Assembly: GCA_002291845.1 (NCBI GenBank)
Contig: DBAU01000069.1
Coordinates: 33,909-85,583, forward strand
Source: Alphaproteobacteria bacterium UBA1002
GTDB lineage: Bacteria; Pseudomonadota; Alphaproteobacteria; Rickettsiales; UBA998
Length of the DNA stretch: 51,675 bases
Direction of reading: 5' to 3'
Made by a program: the position numbers and the translations under genes. Below the pieces are notes generated by a model. It saw only the letters and a list, made by a program, of their open reading frames with translations. It was not told the DNA's origin and ran no database searches. Positions 26,500-34,240 of this stretch are shown one piece after another (positions within the stretch are counted from its first letter, which is position 1; each line of letters starts with the position of its first letter).

Positions 26500-28409
26500 G
26501 CCCCACCTCCCTGCGCGCTGCGCTGCGCCTTGATGACCTCTGGCTTTACCCACCAGGTCCAGAAGCCAAGGTCGTATTCCGGGCGGTCTTTGGGCAGGCC
26601 GAACATATCCCAATACGCGGTGCGGAAATGCGAAATGCTCCAATGCGGGATAATCACATGCTGCCAGAGCAGCACGCGGTCCAGTGCCCGGGCGGCGGTC
26701 ACGAGGTCCTCCAGCCGGTGGGCGCTGGCGATTTTATCCAGCAGCATGTCCACGACCGGCATTTTCAGCCCGGCCATGTTCTGGCCGCCATGCACGTCCG
26801 CCTGCTCGGACGACCAGTAGCTTTTCTGCTCGTTCCCGGGGAACAGCAGGCCCATGTTCCACCAGATGGAGACCACGTCGAAATCCTTCTGTTCCAGGCG
26901 CTTCTGGTATTGTGCCTCATCCACCTGGCGGTAGCGTGCATCAATGCCGAGGCGGCGTAGATTACGGATCATTGGCATGATGACGCGCTGGAAAGTGGTT
27001 TGGCTCATCATGAACTCCACGGACAGCGTTTCGCCAGTGGTTTCATGCACGCGCCAGCCATCCGGGCCGATGTGCCAGCCCGCGGCGTTCAGCAGCTTTT
27101 GGGCTTCTACCAGCCGCGGCCGGAGATTACCCGAACCATCGCTGACGGGCGGGGCATAAACCTGGCGGAAGGTTTCCTCGGGCAGCACGGCACGGTAGGG
27201 CTCCAGCAGGGCCAGTTCCTTTTCGTCCGGCAGGGCGGATGCGGCGAAGTCCGTGTTCTGGAAGAAGCTGTTATTGCGGTCATACGCCCCGTAGAACAGC
27301 GTGCGGTTCATCCACTCGAAATCCATCGTCATGCCGATGGCTTCGCGCACGCGGCGGTCCTGAAATTTGGGATGGCGCAGGTTGAAGACAAACGCCTGCA
27401 TCCCGCGCGGAATCTTGTGCGTGGCCTCATATTTTTTCACACGGCCATCGCGGACGGCGGGGAAATCATAGGCGGTGGCCCAATTGCGGGCGATGTATTC
27501 CTCCCGCTCGTCATACTCATGCGCTTTAAACGCCTCCAGCGCCACGGTTTCGTCGCGATAGACGTCATAGCGCACGCGCTCGAAGTTAAAATGGCCGCGG
27601 CGGGTGGGCAGATCGTTTGCCCAGTAATTCTTCACGCGGGCATAGACGATGCGCCGCCCCGGATCGAGCGATTCAATGCGGTACGGCCCGCCACCCAGCG
27701 GTGGCTCGAGCGAGGTTTTGGAAAAGTCGCGTCCCGCGTAATATTTTTTGGGAAACAGTGGCATCCCCGCGGCGTAAAATGGCAGCTCACGATTCAGCGG
27801 GTCATCGAAGAAAAAACGCACCGTGCGCGGGCCTTCCGCCACCGCCCGCATCGGCTTATAGACCAGCTGATAGGGTGGCGAGCCCTTGCTTTGCAGGGTT
27901 TGCAGGGACCACACCACATCTTCGGCGGTAATGGGCGTGCCATCATGCCATTTCGCTTTTGGATTGAGCTTGAACACGGCCTGCGAGCGGTCCTCATAGA
28001 GATCAATGGACTCGGCGACCAGCGGGTAATACGTCTGCGGCTCATCCAGCGAGCGTACCATCAGGCTCTCGTAAAACATCTCCAGCAGGCCTGGCGCGGC
28101 GATGCCTTTGAGAATGAACGGATTCAGGCTGTCAAAGCCGCTGGGGGAATAGAGCTTTACCATCCCGCCTTTAGGCGCTTTGGGGTTTACATAATCAAAC
28201 TGGCGGAAAAAGCGGGGATATTTCGGCTTACCAAAAAGCACCAATGCGTGCTGGGCATTGGGCACATGCGGGATGGCAGGGCCAAAACGCTCGGGGAGAA
28301 GCACGCCCCGTACCTCGTCTGGTTGCGCAGTCTCTGAGCTACCAGGAGAAGAAAAACAGAAAAAAAGAACTAGGAAAACAAGCGTTTTCCCTACCAATGT
28401 GTGTGCCAT
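26496..28409 (-). CDS. yejA: Extracellular peptide-binding protein, YejA-like (family 5)
   Basis: This periplasmic solute-binding protein of about 637 residues should feed the YejBEF importer. The start at 28409 gives MAHTLVGKTLVFLVLFFCFS, a clear signal peptide; AGGTCAGG lies just before it. Family 5 features include the entry GGMVKLYSPSGFDSLNPFIL, the LNPKAKWHDGTPITAEDVVW motif and the domain containing NWGLLFPGNEQ-like sequence near the C-terminus. Overlap with yejB indicates cotranslation. The ligand cannot be named; relatives bind short peptides or muropeptide-derived peptides. Confidence 0.92.
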   Translation of the reverse strand: MAHTLVGKTLVFLVLFFCFSSPGSSETAQPDEVRGVLLPERFGPAIPHVPNAQHALVLFGKPKYPRFFRQFDYVNPKAPKGGMVKLYSPSGFDSLNPFILKGIAAPGLLEMFYESLMVRSLDEPQTYYPLVAESIDLYEDRSQAVFKLNPKAKWHDGTPITAEDVVWSLQTLQSKGSPPYQLVYKPMRAVAEGPRTVRFFFDDPLNRELPFYAAGMPLFPKKYYAGRDFSKTSLEPPLGGGPYRIESLDPGRRIVYARVKNYWANDLPTRRGHFNFERVRYDVYRDETVALEAFKAHEYDEREEYIARNWATAYDFPAVRDGRVKKYEATHKIPRGMQAFVFNLRHPKFQDRRVREAIGMTMDFEWMNRTLFYGAYDRNNSFFQNTDFAASALPDEKELALLEPYRAVLPEETFRQVYAPPVSDGSGNLRPRLVEAQKLLNAAGWHIGPDGWRVHETTGETLSVEFMMSQTTFQRVIMPMIRNLRRLGIDARYRQVDEAQYQKRLEQKDFDVVSIWWNMGLLFPGNEQKSYWSSEQADVHGGQNMAGLKMPVVDMLLDKIASAHRLEDLVTAARALDRVLLWQHVIIPHWSISHFRTAYWDMFGLPKDRPEYDLGFWTWWVKPEVIKAQRSAQGGGA

Positions 28410-28455
28410 GCCTGACCTATAGGCAGTTTTATGCCATGCGGCAAGCACGCGCCCT

Positions 28456-29403
28456 TTAAGCCTTGGTCCACGGGCCGCTAGAGGCGGTGTGATCGCGCTT
28501 TAGTGCATCAAAGACACTCAAAGCCTGTGCCACCATGCCTCCAGCATCGGATGCATTCGCGGGCAGCAGTACGGTGGTGGATTCTTTGGCGAGCTTGCCA
28601 AATGCACTCACATACTGCTCGGCGACGCGCAGCGCGACAGCCTCTCCACCACCCTCTTGACGGATCGAAGCGGCAATCATCTCGATGCCTTTCGCTGTGG
28701 CTTCCGCCACCGCTAAAATGGCTTCTGCCTCCCCTTTGGCGCGGTTGACCTGATCGGTAAGCGAGGCTTCTGACTGTAAAACCACCTCCTGCTTCTTACC
28801 TTCTGCCATATTGATACGGGACTGGCGATCGGCTTCTGATTGCAGGATTTCCGCACGCTTCTGACGTTCGGCGGCGACTTGCAGTTCCATCGCTTTCAGC
28901 ACGCTTTGCGGCGGCGAGATGTTCTTGATTTCATAGCGCATGCACTGGATGCCCCAGGTCTGAGCCGCGTCGTTGATGGCTTTGACAATGTTGGCATTCA
29001 GGCGCTCGCGTTCCTCGAACGATTCATCCAGCGTGAGCTTGCCGATTTCCGAGCGCATGGTGGTCTGGGCTAGCTGGGTGACCGCAAAAATAGGGTTGCT
29101 GACGCCATAGGAGGCCTGCACAGGATCAACAATGCGAATATAGATGACGCCATCAAGCACCAGCGACACGTTATCGCGCGTGATGGCCGTCTGCTCCATC
29201 ACATCGTAGGCGTGCTCCTTCATCGAATGCTTGTAGGCCACGCGCTCTACAAAGGGTACCAGCAGATGAAGGCCTGCTGTTAAGGTACGGTCATAACGCC
29301 CCAGACTTTCAATGATCCACGCATTTTGCTGCGGAACGGTCTTGACACCCTTCCAGACGATCAACGCGACAATAAATCCAAAAATGGCAAAACCAAAACC
29401 CAT
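28456..29403 (-). CDS. SPFH/Band 7 (stomatin-like, slipin/QmcA type) membrane protein
   Basis: This 315-residue protein has one N-terminal membrane segment (about 3-20, FGFAIFGFIVALIVWKGV) and an SPFH domain (about 25-190, with VPQQNAWIIESLGRY, VPFVERVAYKHSMKE, and YEIKNISPPQSV). A long coiled coil follows (AAERQKRAEILQSEADRQS). Bacterial members form large oligomers in membrane microdomains and are linked to membrane-protein quality control. It is 1 bp downstream of the NfeD-like gene, the standard pairing, and 46 bp upstream of yejA on the same strand. Confidence 0.93.
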   Translation of the reverse strand: MGFGFAIFGFIVALIVWKGVKTVPQQNAWIIESLGRYDRTLTAGLHLLVPFVERVAYKHSMKEHAYDVMEQTAITRDNVSLVLDGVIYIRIVDPVQASYGVSNPIFAVTQLAQTTMRSEIGKLTLDESFEERERLNANIVKAINDAAQTWGIQCMRYEIKNISPPQSVLKAMELQVAAERQKRAEILQSEADRQSRINMAEGKKQEVVLQSEASLTDQVNRAKGEAEAILAVAEATAKGIEMIAASIRQEGGGEAVALRVAEQYVSAFGKLAKESTTVLLPANASDAGGMVAQALSVFDALKRDHTASSGPWTKA

Positions 29404-29404
29404 G

Positions 29405-29902
29405 TTAAATCACCTCCTCAGGACGGCGTGCATCGCGGGGTCGCACCAGAAGGGTGTTGCCGCGCACTTTCGTAATTTCAACCACCGTATTCTCCTCAAT
29501 ACGGGTGGCATCGGCTACGGGGTCTATTTCTGCCAGCATGATGGTACCCGACCAGCGGGCGGATCCGCCTGAGCCGCGCACCAGTGGGCCGCCTGTGATG
29601 GTGGCAAGATCGCCCACCATGTTGCTGAACCCCTGGTTATCGCTTTTGGGCATGCGCCAGCGCTGCAACGGCTTCCACAAGAGCAGCGCCGAGAATGCGG
29701 TGAGACCAAACCAGACCGCAAATTGCAGGGTGATATCATCCGCACCGAGCAGGCCAGACTGCAAAAGTGTGCCCACGGCGATCCCAGCAATGCCGCCAAA
29801 TAATAGGCCAATCCCCGGAGCGCCGAATACCTCCAAAGCAAGCAATAACGCTCCGGCCGTCAGCCAGAGATACCCAATCGGAAATGCAAATGCGCTCATC
29901 AT
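29405..29902 (-). CDS. NfeD-like membrane protein (short form)
   Basis: This 165-residue protein has an N-terminal membrane region of about three hydrophobic segments (YLWLTAGALLLALEVFG, LLFGGIAGIAVGTLLQS, LQFAVWFGLTAFSALLLW) and a C-terminal OB-fold (GGPLVRGSGGSARWSGTIM, TVVEITKVRGNTLLVRP). It lacks the serine-protease domain of long NfeD proteins. Short NfeD proteins are normally encoded beside a stomatin-like protein, as here. Confidence 0.9.
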   Translation of the reverse strand: MMSAFAFPIGYLWLTAGALLLALEVFGAPGIGLLFGGIAGIAVGTLLQSGLLGADDITLQFAVWFGLTAFSALLLWKPLQRWRMPKSDNQGFSNMVGDLATITGGPLVRGSGGSARWSGTIMLAEIDPVADATRIEENTVVEITKVRGNTLLVRPRDARRPEEVI

Positions 29903-29997
29903 ATCTATGACTCATAAGGGAAAAGGCAGTGACTCGTAAATCAAAATCCAGATTTGAATGCGCCAGTTTACGTAGCATAACTACCACATCTAGTGAG

Positions 29998-30025
29998 GGA
30001 GATGGCTTGACAGCGCACCATCTCC
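29998..30025. promoter_or_regulatory. Candidate ccdAB operator (8 bp perfect inverted repeat)
   Basis: GGAGATGG (29998-30005) and CCATCTCC (30018-30025) form a perfect inverted repeat with a 12-base spacer. The spacer contains the whole -35 box TTGACA (30007-30012) of the promoter read towards ccdA. This is where an autoregulating CcdA-CcdB complex would be expected to bind. Repression is inferred from the known behaviour of ccd operons. Confidence 0.6.
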
Positions 30026-30036
30026 ATCGGTACAAA
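30007..30036 (+). promoter_or_regulatory. Likely sigma-70 promoter of ccdAB
   Basis: A perfect -35 hexamer TTGACA (30007-30012) is followed after 18 bases by TACAAA (30031-30036), four of six matches to the -10 consensus. It lies 38 bases upstream of the ccdA start and overlaps an inverted repeat. Confidence 0.55.
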
Positions 30037-30073
30037 TGCACGGGTTATTTGCCACGTGTAGAGAGGTTTTGCT

Positions 30074-30325
30074 ATGTATTACAACATCCATGCCAAACGA
30101 AAGACGGTGAGTCTGACCATTAATGAGGACCTGCACGCCAAGGCAAAGCAGGCCGGACTGAATGAATCACGCCTTGCCGAGCAGGCCATTGCTGTGGCGC
30201 TGGAAGCACATATGGAAGCCGAGTTACATAAAACACTGTCCGCAGAAATTGAAGGTTACGCCGAATTTGCCGAACGCGAAGGCCGTTTTGCCGAAAAGTT
30301 GAGAGAGACCGATGGCGCAATTTGA
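30074..30325 (+). CDS. ccdA: CcdA-type antitoxin
   Basis: This 83-residue protein resembles CcdA: an N-terminal ribbon-helix-helix-like DNA-binding part (KRKTVSLTINEDLHAKAKQA) and a C-terminal helical tail (EGYAEFAEREGRFAEKLRE) matching the toxin-neutralising region of CcdA that ends around FADENRDW in the plasmid protein. AGAGAGG lies eight bases before the ATG. It overlaps the toxin gene by 14 bp, the usual coupling that keeps antitoxin ahead of toxin. Expected role: bind and inhibit CcdB and repress the operon. Confidence 0.88.
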   Translation: MYYNIHAKRKTVSLTINEDLHAKAKQAGLNESRLAEQAIAVALEAHMEAELHKTLSAEIEGYAEFAEREGRFAEKLRETDGAI

Positions 30326-30635
30326 CGTCTATGACACGCCGGTGCTGACACTTCGTCAGCAATTCCCTTACATGGCGGTGCTGCAATCCGACCGCCTGCA
30401 GAAAGCCAGCGAGCGGATTGTCGCGCCGCTGGTGCCTGCTGCGGGAAGTCGCCTGCCGCGCGGCCTGCTGAACATTCCCGTCATGGTCGATGAAGGGCTG
30501 GGCAAGCGCGAGTACCTGCTCCTGCTCATGGCAATGACCACGGTCAGTGCAGATTCCCTCTCCCGCCCGGTGGCCAGCATCGCCCATGCACGCGATAGCA
30601 TTACGCGCTCGCTGGAGCTTCTGCTGCTGCGCTAG
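30312..30635 (+). CDS. ccdB: CcdB-type toxin (DNA gyrase poison)
   Basis: This 107-residue protein aligns by eye with CcdB: N-terminal MAQFDVYDTP, internal LQSDRLQKASERIVAPLVPA, the PVMVDEGLGKREYLLLLMAMTTV segment region, and a C-terminal helix (SIAHARDSITRSLELLLLR) corresponding to the gyrase-contacting end of the plasmid toxin. CcdB family members trap GyrA in a cleaved complex. The gene is intact and follows an intact antitoxin, so the module may be functional. A strong bidirectional terminator follows 20 bp downstream. Confidence 0.88.
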   Translation: MAQFDVYDTPVLTLRQQFPYMAVLQSDRLQKASERIVAPLVPAAGSRLPRGLLNIPVMVDEGLGKREYLLLLMAMTTVSADSLSRPVASIAHARDSITRSLELLLLR

Positions 30636-30655
30636 GATGCGGTAATCCCTGATAC

Positions 30656-30687
30656 AAAAAAGCCCGGCACGCTGGCCGGGCTTTTTT
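30656..30687. terminator. Bidirectional rho-independent terminator between ccdB and the cytochrome c gene
   Basis: An A-run (30656-30660) precedes the stem AGCCCGGC (30661-30668), a 6-base loop, the complementary arm GCCGGGCT (30675-30682) and a T-run to 30687. The symmetry allows termination of ccdAB on the plus strand and of the convergent cytochrome c gene on the minus strand. It is the clearest intrinsic terminator in the window. Confidence 0.93.
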
Positions 30688-30708
30688 AATATGAAATGCA
30701 AGCCGTGC

Positions 30709-31473
30709 TTAGGGCGCCGGGGCCGCCTCAGGGGCAGCAGCGGCTTCACCCTCGCCTGCGGCGGCTGAATCCCCAGCCGGGGTCGCTTCCTCCGCGGCGG
30801 CAGGCGCCGGGGCCGCGGGTAACGGCAGCGGGCTGTCGCTGTTCTGGTTCAGCCAGGCGATCAGGTCGGCGCGCTGCTGATCATCCTTGATCCCGGCATA
30901 GGCCATTTTGGTGCCGGGGAGGTATTTCGCCGGTTTGGTAAGGAATTCGGACAGGCTCTGGAAATCCCAGGTGCCGCCCTTTTCAGCCAGGGCCTTGGAA
31001 TAGGTAAATCCTGCTGCATGGGCCATTTTATTGCCGACAATCCCATAGAGATTCGGGCCGACCTTGTTCGGGCCGCCCTTCTCAAAGCTATGGCAGGTTA
31101 GGCAGGCTTTATGCACCGCTTCGCCTTTGGCTGGGTTGGCGCTGGCAAGAAACAGGGCAATATCCACCGGGCCGGTTTCAACAGGCGCCGTGGCCGCAAC
31201 GCCCTCGTCCGCGCCTTCGATGACGTAGCCGCGCGCCTCTTCCGTACCATGGCCGCCGCCATGGTAGAGAATATCGGCGGTTTTACCTGCCACCATGGCA
31301 ATCAGGCCAGCGAGCAGCACAGATGCGGCGATCTTATTCAACTCATACCCCTCAATATTGCGCAGTGGCGCGGTGAAAAAACGGTAGAGGCCGCACATCA
31401 CGGACAGCGCAGTATCGCGTACCTGCACGAAGATCGACAGCATCATGGAAGCAATCTGTTTGAATAGGCTCAT
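30709..31473 (-). CDS. Membrane-anchored class I cytochrome c (CycM-like)
   Basis: This 254-residue protein has an N-terminal extension, a membrane anchor (about 47-63, KIAASVLLAGLIAMVAG), a linker, and one cytochrome c domain (about 104-212) with heme site CLTCH at 124-128 and methionine ligand M190 in PGTKMAYAG. Such cytochromes pass electrons from the bc1 complex to the terminal oxidase on the periplasmic side. A 40-residue alanine/proline/glutamate-rich tail follows the heme domain. The start at 31473 lacks a good ribosome site, and usual family members begin near residue 43, so the true start is uncertain. The gene ends at the shared terminator. Confidence 0.9.
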   Translation of the reverse strand: MSLFKQIASMMLSIFVQVRDTALSVMCGLYRFFTAPLRNIEGYELNKIAASVLLAGLIAMVAGKTADILYHGGGHGTEEARGYVIEGADEGVAATAPVETGPVDIALFLASANPAKGEAVHKACLTCHSFEKGGPNKVGPNLYGIVGNKMAHAAGFTYSKALAEKGGTWDFQSLSEFLTKPAKYLPGTKMAYAGIKDDQQRADLIAWLNQNSDSPLPLPAAPAPAAAEEATPAGDSAAAGEGEAAAAPEAAPAP

Positions 31474-31612
31474 ATGTCACGCTATGAAGAAAAAGATTCA
31501 CGCAAACCTTGGCTCATCGGCGGCCAATTACACCCGTTCTATACTGAGGCCTGTTTTCCGATGCAATCAGTAAATCACACCCACCGTCTCCCTGCCGCTA
31601 TTTGATTTTCCT

Positions 31613-32344
31613 ATGCAACCCATCATCCTCATCCCCGCTCGCTTTGGCTCAACCCGTTTGCCCGGCAAGCCCTTGGCTGATCTGGGCGGCCAACCAATGA
31701 TTGTTCGGGTTTGGGAGCGCGCAATGTCTTCCGGCGTTGGCCGTGTCGCTGTGGCTACCGACGATGCCCGCATCGCCGCCGCGGTACAGGCCGTGGGCGG
31801 CGAGGCCGTGATGACACAGCCGGATCATCCCAGCGGATCCGATCGGCTGTGGGAGGCGCTGCAGGTACTCGATCCTGAAGGGGCGCATGATGTGGTGATC
31901 AACGTACAGGGCGATGTACCGACCCTTCCCCCTGCGCTGGTGTCCAGCGTGGCGGAAGCATTGCACGCCGGAGGTACGGACATGGCCACGCTGGCGTGCG
32001 AGCTGCATCACGCGGCAGATCGCGATAACCCTGCGGTGGTGAAAGCGATTGTCAGCTGGAATGAACCCACGGCACGCATGGGGCGAGCACTTTATTTCAC
32101 CCGCGCTACGGCGCCATCGGGCGAGGGGCCGCTCTATCATCATATCGGCATTTATGCCTATCGCCGTGCGGCGCTGGCGCGTTTCGTCAGCCTGCCGCCG
32201 AGCCCGCTGGAGCAGCGCGAAAAGCTCGAGCAGCTGCGCGCGCTGGAAGCCGGCATGAGCATCGCCGTGGCCCGTGTGGATGCGGAGCCGCCCGGCATTG
32301 ATACCCCGGAACAACTTGACGCCATCAGGAGGCATTTTTCATGA
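31613..32344 (+). CDS. kdsB: 3-deoxy-manno-octulosonate cytidylyltransferase (CMP-Kdo synthetase)
   Basis: KdsB activates Kdo with CTP for transfer to lipid A, so the cell makes LPS. The protein is 243 residues with the nucleotidyltransferase start ILIPARFGSTRLPGKPLADL, the VAVATDDARIAAAV strand, the NVQGDVP metal/nucleotide motif and the IGIYAYRRAALARFVSLPPS segment. Its stop overlaps the start of the next gene by 4 bp. Confidence 0.96.
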   Translation: MQPIILIPARFGSTRLPGKPLADLGGQPMIVRVWERAMSSGVGRVAVATDDARIAAAVQAVGGEAVMTQPDHPSGSDRLWEALQVLDPEGAHDVVINVQGDVPTLPPALVSSVAEALHAGGTDMATLACELHHAADRDNPAVVKAIVSWNEPTARMGRALYFTRATAPSGEGPLYHHIGIYAYRRAALARFVSLPPSPLEQREKLEQLRALEAGMSIAVARVDAEPPGIDTPEQLDAIRRHFS

Positions 32345-33342
32345 CCCATTACCCTCTCAACACCGCCGGCACACGCTATGACATCACCGGCGTCGGCAAT
32401 GCCATTGTCGATGTGCTTGCCCGCGTCGATGATGCGTTTCTCGCCGAGCACAGCATGCCCAAAGGCGGCATGTCACTGATCGATGCGGACCGCGCGGAAG
32501 CGCTATATGCTGCACTGGGCCAGTGCACAGAATGCTCGGGCGGCTCGGTGGCCAACACCATTGCCGCGCTGGCTTCGCTCGGCGCACGCACGGCCTATAT
32601 GGGCCGCGTACATGACGATGCGCTGGGCGCCATCTTCCGCCATGATATGCGCGGCAGCGGCGTCACCTTCGACGTCGCGCCGGCAACAGCAGGCCTGCCC
32701 ACTGCGCGCTGCCTGATCTGCATCACGCCGGATGCGGAGCGCACCATGAACACCTTCCTTGGTGCCTGCACGGAATTCGCGCCGGAGGATGTGGATGAGT
32801 CGGTCGTCGCTGCCAGCGCGGTGCTTTATCTCGAAGGCTATCTGTGGGACCAGCCCGCTGCCAAGGAGGGCATCCGCAAAGCGATGCGTGCCGCGAAGGC
32901 CGCGGGGCGCACCACAGCCTTCACGCTCTCGGATACATTTTGCGTCGAGCGGCATCGGGAGGATTTTCGTCTGTTGCTGAAAGGCGACATCGATATTCTG
33001 TTTGCCAATGAGCATGAGGCCCGAGCCCTCGCCCTGCAGGAAAATCTGCAGGAGGCATCGATATGGATCGCGGCGCAGGTGCCATTGCTGGTGGTCACGC
33101 GTGGCGGTGAAGGCGCGGATGTGTGGCTGAACGGTCACTGCACGCACATCGCTGCGGAGCCCGTGCAACATGTCGTGGATCTGACCGGCGCCGGCGATTT
33201 GTTCGCTGCTGGGTTCCTCTATGGGCTAACGCAAGGCTGGAACCTCACCGAGGCCATGCATATGGGGCATCGTTGCGCAGGCGAAATCATTCAGCAGGTC
33301 GGTGCCCGGGCGCTGCAACCGCTAAACCGCCTTGTCGCCTAG
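32341..33342 (+). CDS. PfkB-family carbohydrate kinase, probable adenosine kinase
   Basis: This is a 333-residue ribokinase-fold kinase. The N-terminal GVGNAIVDVLARVDD and SGGSVANTIAALASLGA segments and the C-terminal DLTGAGDLFAAGFLYG motif (anion hole and catalytic aspartate) are diagnostic of the PfkB family. Similar alphaproteobacterial genes are annotated as adenosine kinase, which would salvage adenosine to AMP; a sugar substrate is possible. It overlaps kdsB by 4 bp and the convergent miaA by 21 bp. Confidence 0.88.
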   Translation: MTHYPLNTAGTRYDITGVGNAIVDVLARVDDAFLAEHSMPKGGMSLIDADRAEALYAALGQCTECSGGSVANTIAALASLGARTAYMGRVHDDALGAIFRHDMRGSGVTFDVAPATAGLPTARCLICITPDAERTMNTFLGACTEFAPEDVDESVVAASAVLYLEGYLWDQPAAKEGIRKAMRAAKAAGRTTAFTLSDTFCVERHREDFRLLLKGDIDILFANEHEARALALQENLQEASIWIAAQVPLLVVTRGGEGADVWLNGHCTHIAAEPVQHVVDLTGAGDLFAAGFLYGLTQGWNLTEAMHMGHRCAGEIIQQVGARALQPLNRLVA

Positions 33343-34218
33343 CTCCACCCACGCCGCCTGCGGAAACTGGTTGCGAATCCAGGTCCATTGGCGCTTGGCG
33401 TAATGGCGCGTGTTTTGCTGACCTTGCGCGATGGCTTCGGCGCGCGACAGCCGTCCCTCCTGCCACGCGATCAGCTCCGGCACCCCGTGCGAGCGCATCA
33501 CCGGCAGCGCCGGTGAGAGCCCGCGCGCGTGCAGTCGGGCCACCTCTTCCACGGCCCCCTGCGCCATCATCACCAGAAAACGGGCATCAATGCGTTTATA
33601 AAGTGCCTGCCGCTCTCGGCTGATGGCTAGCAGCTTATACTGGGCCTCCGGCAGCATAGGCGTGGCGGGATCGGCCTGCCAGTCGGCCAGCGAGCGGCCC
33701 GTCGCTTGCCACACTTCCGCCGCGCGCAGCAGGCGCTGCGTATCGCCCGGCTTCAGGCGGGCGGCCATCCGGGGATCCTGCGCCGTAAACCACGCATAAA
33801 ACGCCGCGTTGCCTTCCGCCGCCATGCGGGCGCGCAAACCCTCACGCACGGACTCCGGCACGGGGGGAATTTCGGCCAGCCCTTGCATCAGCGCCTTGAG
33901 ATACATCCCCGTGCCACCCACCAGCAGCGGGGGATGGCCCGCCGCCCACGCGTCACGGATAGCGTCCGCCGCCAGCGCCACCCAGCGCGCGACCGTGCAC
34001 ATATCGGCGCCATCCAGCACGCCGTAAAGCCGGTGCGGCACCCGCGCCTGCTCCTCGGCCGTGGGCTGCGCCGTGAGCACGGGCAGGTCAGCATAGAGCT
34101 GCATGGCATCGGCATTGATGATGACACCGCCCTGCTTTTCCGCTAGACCCAGCGCATAGGCTGACTTGCCGCTGCACGTTGGCCCGGTGATGATTGTAAC
34201 GGTGTGTTGACTGCGCAT
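33322..34218 (-). CDS. miaA: tRNA dimethylallyltransferase
   Basis: MiaA adds the isopentenyl group to A37 of tRNAs that read UNN codons. With the ATG at 34218 (MRSQHTVTIITGPTCSGKSA) the protein is 298 residues; an in-frame ATG at 34251 would overlap serB. The P-loop GPTCSGKS is near residue 12, and family motifs NADAMQLYADLPVLTAQP, LLVGGTGMYLKAL and RHYAKRQWTWIRNQ are intact. It is divergent from serB and convergent with the kinase gene. Confidence 0.95.
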   Translation of the reverse strand: MRSQHTVTIITGPTCSGKSAYALGLAEKQGGVIINADAMQLYADLPVLTAQPTAEEQARVPHRLYGVLDGADMCTVARWVALAADAIRDAWAAGHPPLLVGGTGMYLKALMQGLAEIPPVPESVREGLRARMAAEGNAAFYAWFTAQDPRMAARLKPGDTQRLLRAAEVWQATGRSLADWQADPATPMLPEAQYKLLAISRERQALYKRIDARFLVMMAQGAVEEVARLHARGLSPALPVMRSHGVPELIAWQEGRLSRAEAIAQGQQNTRHYAKRQWTWIRNQFPQAAWVELGDKAV

Positions 34219-34240
34219 AGCAGAGAGGAATACAGGAACC

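Noticed and set aside
27000..28337. 445-codon open frame antisense to yejA
   Set aside because: Shadow of a strongly supported binding-protein gene.
31474..31605. 43-codon open frame between the cytochrome c gene and kdsB
   Set aside because: It abuts the divergent start, has no ribosome site and no supporting features.
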